The notes under the pieces were generated by a model. That model was not told the DNA's origin. It saw nothing but the letters and a program-made list of their open reading frames with translations, and ran no database searches. Below, in pieces: positions 19,960 through 28,134 of a DNA stretch of 28,134 bases. Each line of letters starts with the position of its first letter. Within the stretch, counting starts at the first letter, position 1. The translations under genes and the position numbers were made by a program. Location: assembly GCA_024364805.1 (NCBI GenBank), contig CM044505.1, forward strand, positions 101,215,375 to 101,243,508, given 5' to 3'. The stretch is from Euprymna scolopes. Lineage: Eukaryota > Mollusca > Cephalopoda > Sepiida > Sepiolidae.

Positions 19960-20157
19960 TATATTTTAAAACATATTTATTTAGATCACTGATTGCTTAG
20001 AGAGCTCAGTTCCCCTACTTTAAGTTAATAAAAGTATGTAATTCTTTAAAAAAATATTCATTGTAGGAAAGAAGACGTTTGAAGTCAGATATTTGCAAAT
20101 ACCTTATTTTATTTACCTGCTTTCAAGGAGTCAAGTATACGTTTGATGTATGTGAAT

Positions 20158-20232
20158 TTGTGGAACGAACTGGATTCGAACTTGGAAAACTCAGGTTTTC
20201 AGTTCGTGTCGTTATCTACTGTCGTTACCAAT
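20158..20232 (-). repeat. tRNA-derived SINE, decayed copy
   Basis: On the minus strand it reads TGGTAACGACAGTAGATAACG, then AAGTTCGAATCCAGTTCGTT with an intact B-box, then CCACAAATTCAC. It resembles the SINE at 11041-11160 around the B-box and tail; its A-box has eroded. Confidence 0.6.
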
Positions 20233-21665
20233 TTTGAAATAAATTTATAGTTGAACCCTGAAAAGAAAGAAGAAATATTTGCTGAAAAATTTGCACCAAA
20301 CGATGAAATTTGAAAACATTACTCCCCGAACAACACTGAATTTTCTTCATTGGTTTAAATAAATAATAATAAAAAATAAGTGTGTAAAAAAAAATCATAA
20401 AGACTACTTTCTTTAATTACCCATGAAATTTCTATGAATCTCGTTTGTACAAATTAAAAATCAACATATCTTGATGTGTTGATACTTGCCTTTTGATGAC
20501 AGATTGTCCGCGCTCAAATTGAATGAATAATACTTGAAGGTCAATGCGCACATATATTTGGGGCAAGGACTTAGCGCGGTGATCACCTGATTGGTAAATG
20601 TGTGACAGATAAAGAAAAGGCTGCTTTTTCGAACAAGAAGCATTTAATCTCACATGGCGTTGTATGCCTTGCAGAAATATTGAAAATATCATTTTACATC
20701 AATGTTATTTATTGACTAATGCGTATTGGTTTAAAAAAAAAAAGAAGAAACTCATCAGTTACAATGTTCCATTTTATGAAATTGATTGGGTACCTCAACT
20801 AGTGTTCATTTGGTCGAATTAGATTCGTAGGGGAGTTTAACTCGAGTTTAGTCGTAAACCATATGCATCATAAATAGGGTCTAGGTTGTTAACCTTTTGG
20901 GGCAATCGGCAAGAGAACCAACGAAGAGCTTTAGAACACGAGATTCTCACAGTCTGGTTAGAAATCACAAAGTAACTGGACGTCTTTCAAGATCTCCTAA
21001 AAAACATTCTTTTCCGGTTTACCCCCCCCCCTTCAACTCTGCGTTGCTTTACAGCTCAAAGATGAACACGGCCAAATAAATCATCTATTTTCATATGGTA
21101 ATGTTCCTGAAACAACTTTTGATTGCATGATTATATTTTTAGTGTGAGAGGACATGGAGATAACATGTGGAGGCACTTAGACACTGATCAAGAGAACCAG
21201 ATATGTCTTTTGATTAATAAATGAACTGTATTATAGGAGGCTAGTAACATGAGTATCTCAGAGTCCCATCAACTCCTTGCTTATGTAACAAACCTACACT
21301 TTGTAGTGAATTAATTAACTTCCAACTATTATTGTATTACTTATATTGAAAGACAGTGGGGATACTTCTTGTGGCTATGATGTCAGGGGCGAAAAATGAG
21401 AAACTTTAACGCTCTCTGTACCCGGATAAACTAAAAAGAAAGTAGACATAATAGGAGTAATCATAAGGCAGACCTCCCACCCACCCAGTGTGAAGACAGG
21501 AAAATTTGAGTACATCTACACTGATTAATATTATGGTTTATAAAATGTTTTCTTTTTTTCTGTCCAGTGGAATAATAAAAGAGTTGAACCATGAAACCAT
21601 ATTGAATATTCTTTTTAATAAACGATCCAACTGCAACAAGCGTAACAGAGTCACTGACGTGTGTT
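20233..21665. other. Unassigned sequence
   Basis: About 1.4 kb with short A-rich runs and small open frames on both strands. No protein motif, RNA fold or repeat family recognised. Confidence 0.4.
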
Positions 21666-21693
21666 AGCAGCAGCAGCAGCAGCAGCAGCAGCA
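21666..21693. repeat. (CAG)n microsatellite
   Basis: About nine CAG units. The minus-strand frame across it gives a poly-Leu run, a repeat artefact. Confidence 0.95.
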
Positions 21694-22847
21694 ACCATAT
21701 GACACAAATGCAAATGACCAAGCCAGTGCGCGGTCACAGCGGAGGAAGTGGATGGAAAGAAAAAGGAGAGAAAAAATACATCATTTAGTGAAGACCAGAG
21801 AAAGCTCATGCAAGGATAAGATGAATGTGTGGCCCGTGGCAGTGAGAGACTTTTATGTGCCGAGATGGCAGGGTTTTGTTAACTACATGACAAAACAAGA
21901 GACTTTTAAAACAATATGCAATGTATTGTTGGAAAGCACCGGTAATAAATGCCTTTTGTTAAAACTGAAAAAAAAAAAACCCGTGTCGAATTTCTTCGTC
22001 TGTTTGTTTTCTTGCGACTGTCTCAGACACAAACATGTTAGATCTGAATGTTAAAATGTAACGACACCGTTGAAGAAGATTAACGACTACTTTACACAAG
22101 CAGAGAAAACCAAATATTGAAAACAGCAGCGAGTGGATACAACGTCTTCTAGAAATTTTAACAGTTTTAAATTTATCATAGAAACGGTCTCATATTACAA
22201 TTTTCAATCATGGTATTTTTCCATATCACTATCAATGTCTTAAAACATGTACGCTGCAATTTACGTTTTTTTTTACTTAAAAATGTAATGGTGAAATCAT
22301 CAGGAATGATCTGCTTTAGATCATATCCAAGTTATCTTCCCTGAACATTGCTAGCAATGAGAGAATGCACTCTCCAATTTCCAGAAATATATAATAGTTA
22401 ATTCCAAAATATAAAAAACTTCTTTCAATGATTTGTCTGTCATGCTGAAGTTTCAGAATTTTTTAGATGAGGATTGATAATTTGTATTATTTAGATTGTT
22501 CGGACTACTGTTCTCATCTTGGATATTATTTTGATAATTTTTCAGATAATGCCTTGAACGTAAATAACTATTTATACAGAAAAGTATTTTACCTAAATTC
22601 TAGGTGGAAATAATTTTTCAATTCACCCACCTGCGTGAGTAAAGCTGCAACTGCGCTTATATATAATAAAAACAACAACGTGAATTGCATACTTTCTCCA
22701 GAGAGATTCGCCACATAATCAAGAACAAAACTTTCGCTTTGCTGCTTTATCAACACACGTGCATTAGCATTGTTATACTAAAGTACCCACTAAAGGTAAC
22801 ATCATAATTTAATTTTTTTGCAAGGAAGTTTAACCGTTCTTCCCACA
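21694..22847. other. Unassigned sequence
   Basis: A 100-codon plus-strand frame at 21752-22054 begins MERKRREKIHHLVK and contains VARDFYVP-like and Cys-rich stretches but matches nothing I know; a poly-A run adds lysines. It could be chance or an exon, but no splice or homology support is visible. The rest is AT-rich. Confidence 0.35.
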
Positions 22848-22893
22848 TACAACACCTGGTACTCCGAACTGGTCACCCATCTCATATTTGAGA
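22848..22893 (-). repeat. 5S rRNA-like scrap (3' part)
   Basis: On the minus strand it reads GATGGGTGACCAGTTCGGAG, TACCAGG, TGTTGTATG. The 3' part of 5S rRNA reads GATGGGTGACCGCCTGGGAA, TACCGGG, TGCTGTAGG. The match is about 40 bases long and uninterrupted. It is too short for a gene; it is a 5S pseudogene or SINE3-type piece. Confidence 0.6.
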
Positions 22894-23084
22894 GGATATA
22901 AATAAAATGACCATTTAAATTGACTTTGAATTGTATAAAACCTTATTCAATTAATTTAAAACAAAATGTTATGTTAATAAATTTCATTTAAATTTTGCAC
23001 TTAAAAAAATCTAATTTAAAAGAAAACGATAATTTAATAACATTTTCTTAAAAAACAACTCCAACAGTTTTTACTATTTTTAAT

Positions 23085-23566
23085 TTATTTGTTTACAAGG
23101 GGCTCACCGCTTCTCAAGGCCCGGAGGCCACTCGAGGATAAGGATTACTGAGTGTAAGGCGATCACTGAAACAACAGTTTAGTGATCGTTGGTGGGAGAA
23201 GGGTAGAATTTTAATATTTAAGGAGCCGAGACACCAGGAGCTTGTTTACATTGGACTTGAAGACGACCATATTGTAGTCAACTGGAAAGCATACCAGGGG
23301 AACATAATTCCACAGGCGGGCAGTTCTAGGAAAGAAGCTTTGTTCATAGAATCTGTGTTCAGATTTAGGTACAGATAGAGAGAAGGGGTAATTTTTGGTA
23401 GTGATTGTGGCTAGGAGAGTGCTTTTAGTGAATATTTGGCATGGGGGACTATAGATTGAAGCTCAGGCGAGCACATGTCATAAAAATAACAATAGAGAAG
23501 AGACAAGCTTGCAATATCTCTTCTGTGGGAAAGAGGTTGCAAGGAGGAGAAAAGGGAATCACCTAG
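23085..23566 (-). mobile_element. LINE copy C, 3' portion
   Basis: Minus-strand copy of the same family as A and B. The tail region is GGGCCTTGAGAAGCGGTGA on the minus strand (plus-strand 23103-23121), followed by the C-terminal coding region with many mutations. The copy stops at about 23566 and resumes at about 24112, with copy D between. Confidence 0.75.
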
Positions 23567-23572
23567 TATCAC

Positions 23573-24103
23573 CAGTACTGCTGCCATATCTGGGCAGGAG
23601 CTGCTAAAAACAGCCTATTCTGCCTTGACAGAGTACAAAATAGACTTCGTAGCCTAGTGGGGATGCCCTTTTCTCTTCTCTGCAACTTGCGAGCCTGTTA
23701 TTGTTTTATCGTTATTTCCATAACAAGTGCTCGTCTGGTCCCCCTTGCCAATCTTTCACGAAAAACACCCGTCTAGCTGAAACCACTGTCAGTAATTTTC
23801 CCCACTTTATCTGTGCCTAAATCAAAACGTAGATTCCATGAACAAAGCTTCTTTCTTAGAAGTGCTCGCCTGTGGAACTCTCTTCCGTTTGCCTGTTTCC
23901 CACCTAACTACAACCTGGATGTCTTCAAGTTCAACATAAACAAGTTCCTGATAAACCGCCCCCTTAAGTAAGACACTTTATCAGATCTCCATTACTAACG
24001 ATTACTGCGATATTGTCCCATTGATTACTGTACACGCAATAACAATTATCCCCGAGTGGCCTCCGGGCCTTGATAAGTGGTGACTTCCATGTAAAAAAAA
24101 CAA
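23573..24103 (+). mobile_element. LINE copy D, inserted in copy C in opposite orientation
   Basis: A 5'-truncated plus-strand 3' end beginning in the segment for MEYCCHIWAGAAKNSL (GCTGCCATATCTGGGCAGGA) and running to CGGGCCTTGATAAGTGGTGA and an A-rich tail. Coding pieces such as NLDVFKFNINKFLINRPLK remain, with stops and frameshifts elsewhere. The minus-strand LINE sequence continues on both sides, which shows nesting. No convincing target duplication. Confidence 0.75.
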
Positions 24104-24111
24104 AAAACTCA

Positions 24112-24275
24112 TAGACTTTGAAGCCGGTTCTGAATTCTGTCAAAGCACGATAGGGTACTCCGAGCAGCTCCTACTCCTACTTAGTACTCTTATGGTGCAT
24201 CTTGCTTGTATACAGGTAGAGGATTGCATTGGGAGTGAGATACCTTCTGGTGTGGTAGAACGATGCATCAACAAC
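24112..24275 (-). mobile_element. LINE copy C, 5' portion
   Basis: It continues copy C: TGAATTCTGTCAAAGCACGA and GAGATACCTTCTGGTGTGGT align with copy B plus-strand 14445-14580. Similarity fades at about 24275, probably the original truncation point. Confidence 0.7.
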
Positions 24276-24343
24276 ATTCTTTTGTGGGAACTACACATTT
24301 GTTTTTATTTCACTTGTTTTTCCTTGGTGAAACACAGATGATT

Positions 24344-24640
24344 GATTGCTTTGTTTTACAGCATATCAACTCTTTTCGAGTCATTTAATGGTGAATCCAG
24401 TAAGTTTGAAAAAAAAAAAAATGATGTTTCAAGTTCTTTATATCTTCAAATATATATTTATGGTTTTTAGTTTGATTGTTTTGTTTTATGGCAGATCAAC
24501 ACTCTTCAAATTATTTAATGCCGAATCCAGTAATTTTGGAAAGAGTTTTTATGCTGCAATTTTTTTTTTTATATCTTCAAATATTTATTCATGGCGTTTG
24601 GTTTGGTTGTTTTGTAGAGGAAAATTATTGTTTTTGTTTT
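24344..24640. repeat. Tandem repeat, about 130-bp period, two full units and a partial third
   Basis: Unit 1 (24344-24473) and unit 2 (24474-24604) share GATTG-TTTGTTTTA, ATTTAATG, GAATCCAGTAA and TATATCTTCAAATAT-TATT. A third start (GGTTGTTTTGT) is at 24605. Periods of 130 and 131 bases are not multiples of three, so the 136-codon frame across it is not a protein repeat. Confidence 0.7.
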
Positions 24641-24787
24641 TGAATTTGCCGAACATGATTGAGTTTTACAAAGCGAAAGAAACAAAAAGAATAACATCAA
24701 TGTTTGGTGCATTTTATGTCAGGAAGCTAGTATCTTCAGACAGCCTGATCTGGTAGCACCAGGAAAACACAAATCAACTTAAAAGGC

Positions 24788-24817
24788 TCCCGGGTAGACC
24801 CGGGTAGAGACAACTAG
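24788..24817 (+). mobile_element. Helitron 3' terminus
   Basis: The hairpin CCCGGGTAGACCCGGG is followed by nine bases (TAGAGACAA), CTAG (24814-24817) and T. The stem is perfect, and the segment is also a tandem 10-mer (CCCGGGTAGA twice). The upstream tandem repeat may be the element's interior; no TC start was found. Confidence 0.6.
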
Positions 24818-25249
24818 TATCCTGTGTTTCAATCTCGTCTTGTTGAAGTGAAGCAATAAACTGTTTTATTTTAGCTTAGCATCAGCTTTTAGTATATGGC
24901 TTCCTGACAATGCCGGCTCTCCCCTGGGCAAACATTAAAAGATTCAAGTGGCGCCATGTGACTTGTTCATAAAATTTTTCCATAGGAAAGCCAGTCCTTC
25001 AAAGTCGTCACTTGAAGAAAGAAAAAAGTGACTTGAATGTCAAGTTGGGTGATTTGTTATGACAATAATCCCATAACAGGTTAGAAAGATAAATAACATA
25101 TTTTTAGAATGACGAAGACAAAACTGGATACTGTTGAAGTGAATGTTTTTAGTTTGTTTTTTTTAATTAATATTCACCCCAAAGAGGGAAAAATTGTCAC
25201 CATACCGTAAATTAGGAATAATGCCTACATGGACACTCTAAGTGCATAG
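24818..25249. other. Unassigned sequence
   Basis: No coding or repeat family recognised; possibly the 3' flank of the LINE fragment that follows. Confidence 0.4.
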
Positions 25250-25700
25250 TTGAGCAGTGAGATGTCTGTTTACATTACATTAAAATTTTTGCATGTTAGT
25301 ACAATCAAGAAAGCAGGAAAAAGGGAAGGAATTTCAAAGTCTAGCAGTTTGAGGGAAGAAACTATTAGAGTTGAAGGCTTTCCGGTACATGAGGATCTTT
25401 ACAGTGAAGAGGAGGGGTTTTGCTGCTTGTCGTGTTATACGGGGTATTTACTCTGCAGGGGCACCAGTGCTATGAGTTCGTTGTAGCACATTCCATTAAA
25501 GCACATCTAGAACAAGCGTAGGGATGCAACATTGCAGTGATGTGACAGCGCTTGGCACTTAGCTTACAGTGAAGGCTTATTAAATTGCAGACTTTATTTT
25601 TGGATCCTGTCTAATAGAGAGAGACTAGTGGTTGATTCCCCAGCCCATATGTGACAACAATACTCCATGCATGAACAAATGGTGTCTTTGTAGAGTGCAT
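25250..25700 (-). mobile_element. LINE 3' coding fragment (Jockey/CR1-like, second family)
   Basis: On the minus strand from 25700: STLYKDTICSCMEYCCHIWA, then SLSLLDRIQK, later VASLRLFYMCFNGMC, ELIALVPLQSKYP, then SFFPQTA-like and LPF-like pieces, with stops and frameshifts. These match the region after the catalytic YADD in Jockey/CR1-like proteins, related to copies A-D but with a different 3' end (no GGGCCTTGATAAG). Its last 135 bases recur inverted at 26345-26485. Confidence 0.7.
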
Positions 25701-25704
25701 TTGA

Positions 25705-26330
25705 AATGATAATGGAGTATTAGCAACAAATGAACAGGACAAGAGGGCTGTTTGGAAATGTCACAATAAGGATTGCTTCATACTGAGAATCTAGAAGTTG
25801 CAGAAGCAGTATCTGGTTCAGTAATAAGAATTGAAAAAGAAGAATGGTACGGGAATCTTTGAGTAAACTGAAGAAGGGCAAGGCTGGAGAATCCTCAGGC
25901 ATTATTGCAAAAATAGTGAAGTCTGCGGATAAAATAGGCATTGAGATGATCGTAGACTTGACAAATCAGATCATAGAAGAAATCACAAAAGACTTGGAAC
26001 TTAGTAGGATTATGAATTCTTCCAAGGACAAAAGGGAAGCACTAGATAGAGATTAAAGTTGATGTATCAGGTCTTAAAAATGATTGAACGGCAAATAAAG
26101 AAGTCAAATGGATATAGATAAAATGCAGTTTGGTTTTCACTAATGCGATATTTATCCTTACATAAATAGAAGACAAGTACTTTGATAAGAAAAGAACCTT
26201 GCTTTTGTGGATCTTTAGAAAGTTTTTGACAGAATGCCAATAGAGGTTGTCTAACGGACTTTGCATAAATTAGAGGTAAACGAGTGTTTGATGAAGGTTG
26301 TTCAAGTAATGCACAGAAATGTACACTGTA
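25705..26330 (+). pseudogene. RTE-type LINE reverse transcriptase, left part
   Basis: Pieces in order: NGVLATNEQDKRAVWKCHNK, LSKLKKGKAGESSGIIAKIV (RTE: KMKKGKAAGPSGV), EMIVDLTNQIIEE, DKMQFGF (RTE: NMQFGF), LAFVDL-KVFDRMPIEVV (catalytic motif A, RTE FVDLEKAFDRVPREVV) and MHRNVH. The longest clean stretch is 25844-26056 (70 residues); there are several stops and shifts. The YADD-bearing continuation is at 27530-27665, so the gene is split by about 1.2 kb. Confidence 0.75.
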
Positions 26331-26344
26331 GAGATCCCTGGATG

Positions 26345-26490
26345 CTGAAAAACCTTCTACTTAAATAGTTTCTTCCCTTAAACTGCTAGACTTTGGAATT
26401 CCCGCCCTAACCTTTGCTTCCCTGACTGTACTGACATGTAGCAATTCAAATGTAATGTAAACAGACATCTCGATGCCCAACTCTTTACAT
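26345..26490 (+). mobile_element. LINE 3' fragment, inverted relative of 25250-25385
   Basis: AGTTTCTTCCCTTAAACTGC, TAGACTTTGGAATTCC, TGACTGTACTGACATG and AATGTAATGTAAACAGACAT match the reverse complement of 25250-25385. Peptide scraps NSFFP, LWN and FKCNVNRHLD in various frames match the LINE C-terminus. Confidence 0.65.
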
Positions 26491-26631
26491 AGTATCCCTG
26501 AAAATTTAGTCCTAAATAATAGCCTCTTACGACATAGTGCCTTGTTGGCGTGAAAAATTTGTTAAAAAATGCTCAAAATAGTATTAGAATTAATAGCACA
26601 TTTAGTCACAGCTTTAAGGTTAAGGTAGGAG

Positions 26632-27513
26632 TATAGGGAGGAACGATAAAATGGGCGCCCTAGAAAAAAAACGACATGATTCCATTTTCGTTTAATGAAA
26701 ACCGGTTTTCTTTCTTTTTTTTTTTTTGTTGCAGACCATCTACTAGTTAACCAGTTATGTACAAATCCCAAGAGCGATAGGAGTCTTCTATCATGTCTGA
26801 AAGTGACACAATGTTCAACGGACGAGATTGGAGATGTGCCACTGTACTACTCATGCTCGCTATCAATACAAGTTATGACAACAGGACCATTGCCAACACC
26901 TTCAAAATGCAAATCCGGACAGTTCAACACTTGAGAGCATAGTTCAATGTATCGACCGACCCATGGTTATGATCTTTGGTGTGGTTCCACATCTTTGAAG
27001 TTGGCTTCAAAGTCAACACCAACGTGTACCTGGATCTGTTTAAGAATGTGATGATCCTTGGGTGCAAGCAGGTGGCCGCTGGCAAACCCTGGGTGTGGCA
27101 GCTGGACTTGGCGCTGGTCTACAAGTCCAAGGAGACCCAGGCTTGGCTTCAAAAGGAGTGCTACAACTTTGTACCCTTCTCTCACTGGCCCCCTCTTCCT
27201 CGACCTGAACCCACTGGACTATTTCGTTTAGTCATATGTCGAGAACATCACCAACATGACCTCCCACAACACCAAAGCCAGTCTGGTTGACGTCATCTGC
27301 CGAGTATTCGCTGAGCTCTTGCTGGTGCTAGTGGAAAAGGCATGCTCTCAGTTCCAGACCTGTATGGTGATTGAAGCTGAAGGCGGCTACATTAAATAGA
27401 TGTCAGCTTTACTACATAATCAAGTTACTTGAAATGATATTTTCAATAAAAGTTTTAAAATAAAGCTGTAGTGTTTTCTTTAGGACGAAAATTTTATCGT
27501 TCCACACTGTATA
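26632..27513 (+). mobile_element. maT-like mariner element, internally deleted
   Basis: The ends share GGAACGATAAAAT as an inverted repeat (left 26640-26652; right reading the same on the minus strand, 27490-27502), each beginning TATA, consistent with TA insertion. Total length about 0.88 kb against roughly 1.3 kb for complete relatives; the middle of the transposase gene is missing. The element lies between the two halves of an RTE LINE. Confidence 0.75.
26793..27399 (+). pseudogene. maT-like transposase remnant, DD37D type
   Basis: Starts at ATG 26793 (MSESDTMFNGRDWR), then a helix-turn-helix piece (RTIANTFKMQIRTVQHLR), a stop, then directly the catalytic core (HIFEVGFKVNTNVYLDLFKN, WVWQLDLALVYKSKETQAWL, ECYNFVPFSHWPP), with about 150 residues between missing. 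A frameshift precedes DLNPLDYFV, where TAG replaces the usual Trp codon, and the tail (SYVENITNMTSHNTKASL ... EAEGGYIK) ends at TAG 27397-27399. Spacing from Asp in QLD to Asp in PLDYF fits 37 residues. The usual DSAPAHK reads DLALVYK, so the site is damaged. Inactive. Confidence 0.8.
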
Positions 27514-27529
27514 TGTTTATCATTTGTGT

Positions 27530-27665
27530 ATAGGTTGTCTTGAAGAGATGCTGTATGCTGATGATTTAGTACTTTATTAGGAATCAGTAGACGACATACT
27601 TGTTAAGTTAAAGATTTGGAGAAATGCTATGAAAAGTAAAGATTTAAAGTGTAAATTAAGGTATG
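27530..27665 (+). pseudogene. RTE-type LINE reverse transcriptase, right part (YADD motif)
   Basis: Reads GCLEEMLYADDLVLY, a stop, then ESVDDILVKLKIWRNAMKSKDLKCKL. RTE proteins have CPWELLYADDLVLIAES, then LLEKLRKWKEGMEAKGL, so this holds the catalytic YADD. It directly follows the mariner and completes the order begun at 25705-26330, with the segment between motifs A and C partly lost. Confidence 0.75.
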
Positions 27666-27985
27666 TATTCGGTTTTTTTTTTTAGTTTTTCTTTTTTTTT
27701 TGTAATTTTAAATTTTCTCTAATTGCTCATTTACTTATAATTCAATGTTTGTTAAAATCTTGATGAGTTTATTCAAGTAAAATATTAAAATGATGTTATA
27801 CTTTGATTTATAATTGGAGTTAATGTTTTGATACTATGTTTTATCGTGTCGTAATTCCTTATATTCCTCGCACTGTTACAAATATCTGGCTGAAAGCATC
27901 TCGTAGGAGCAGTCTCCTATTGTTACATTAGAGATGGCCTCTATATCAGATACTGATTACATGAGCCAGTGTTAATCTTGACAAA
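27666..27985. other. Unassigned AT-rich sequence
   Basis: T-rich runs near 27673-27700; no gene or repeat family recognised. Confidence 0.4.
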
Positions 27986-28044
27986 GGTCCAACTAAGAAC
28001 AAAGGTCCAACTAAGTTTCTTAGCAACGCCGGGAAGCCTGCTAG
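27986..28044 (+). mobile_element. Helitron 3' terminus
   Basis: AGCAACGCCGGG (right half of the usual hairpin; the left half has eroded), seven bases (AAGCCTG), CTAG (28041-28044) and T. Just upstream ACAAAGGTCCAACTAAG occurs twice in tandem. The 5' end is not found. Confidence 0.5.
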
Positions 28045-28134
28045 TGCACAATAAAACTGAAAAGTAAGTTATCAAATTGAATATGAATTTCATTGTCTGA
28101 ACATCAATTTACGCATCTGATTAAATATGACTGC

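Noticed and set aside
21461-21721. 86-codon minus frame with a poly-Leu stretch resembling a membrane segment
   Set aside because: The Leu run is the CAG microsatellite read in antisense.
21752-22054. 100-codon plus frame with basic N-terminus
   Set aside because: No homology recognised; part is a poly-A-encoded lysine run. Kept only as a remark.
24346-24756. 136-codon plus frame
   Set aside because: Crosses a tandem repeat whose period is not a multiple of three, and the repeated units are read in different frames.

Overview
This is an AT-rich, repeat-dense piece of an animal genome, most likely a mollusc and plausibly an octopus-like cephalopod. The assignment is inferred from the repeat families: tRNA-headed SINEs, a degenerate CATCATC-headed repeat, mollusc-type 5S-derived pieces, RTE and Jockey/CR1-like LINEs, mariner elements and many rolling-circle (Helitron) ends. 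No database was searched; families are recognised from memory. I see no host protein-coding gene, no functional RNA gene, and no operon or bacterial feature. Nearly every open frame here is transposon-derived or a low-complexity artefact.

Layout. 1-3.9 kb: a small hAT-like element with imperfect 8-bp target duplications (454-891), two head-to-tail non-autonomous Helitrons (971-1399, 1413-1827), a decayed tRNA-SINE (2711-2910), a long TA microsatellite, and a degenerate CATCATC repeat. 3.9-6.3 kb: a broken Ty3/gypsy LTR retrotransposon on the minus strand that keeps RNase H and integrase. 6.5-9.3 kb: an RTE LINE scrap, a 14-bp perfect stem-loop, a second SINE with an internal TA tract, a Helitron 5' end with a long dispersed repeat, a 0.93 kb foldback element, and a minus-strand Helitron 3' end. 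9.9-11.2 kb: a 5S rRNA-derived segment, a LINE zinc-knuckle scrap and a tRNA-SINE. 11.9-15.5 kb: two convergent copies of one LINE family; the minus copy keeps most of its reverse transcriptase. 15.6-18.6 kb: a second copy of the dispersed repeat ending at a Helitron terminus, an 840-base assembly gap, a decayed Helitron end and another SINE.

18.7-20.0 kb holds the best preserved DNA transposon: a 1.26 kb mariner with both terminal inverted repeats, TA duplications and the DD34D triad, but a lost start codon and a frameshift. 20-23 kb is mostly unassigned, with a CAG microsatellite and a minus-strand 5S-like scrap. 23.1-24.3 kb is a LINE copy split by a second, oppositely oriented copy of the same family. 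24.3-24.8 kb is a 130-bp tandem repeat leading to another Helitron end. 25.2-27.7 kb is a nest: LINE 3' pieces in opposite orientations, an RTE reverse transcriptase cut in two, and an internally deleted maT-like mariner. A last Helitron end lies at 28044.

The most coherent signal is one shared Helitron 3' architecture (a hairpin of about 16 nt, 7-9 nt, CTAG, then T) seen at six sites on both strands, with a seventh decayed example. The elements do not form a pathway; they record successive insertions, several of them nested.
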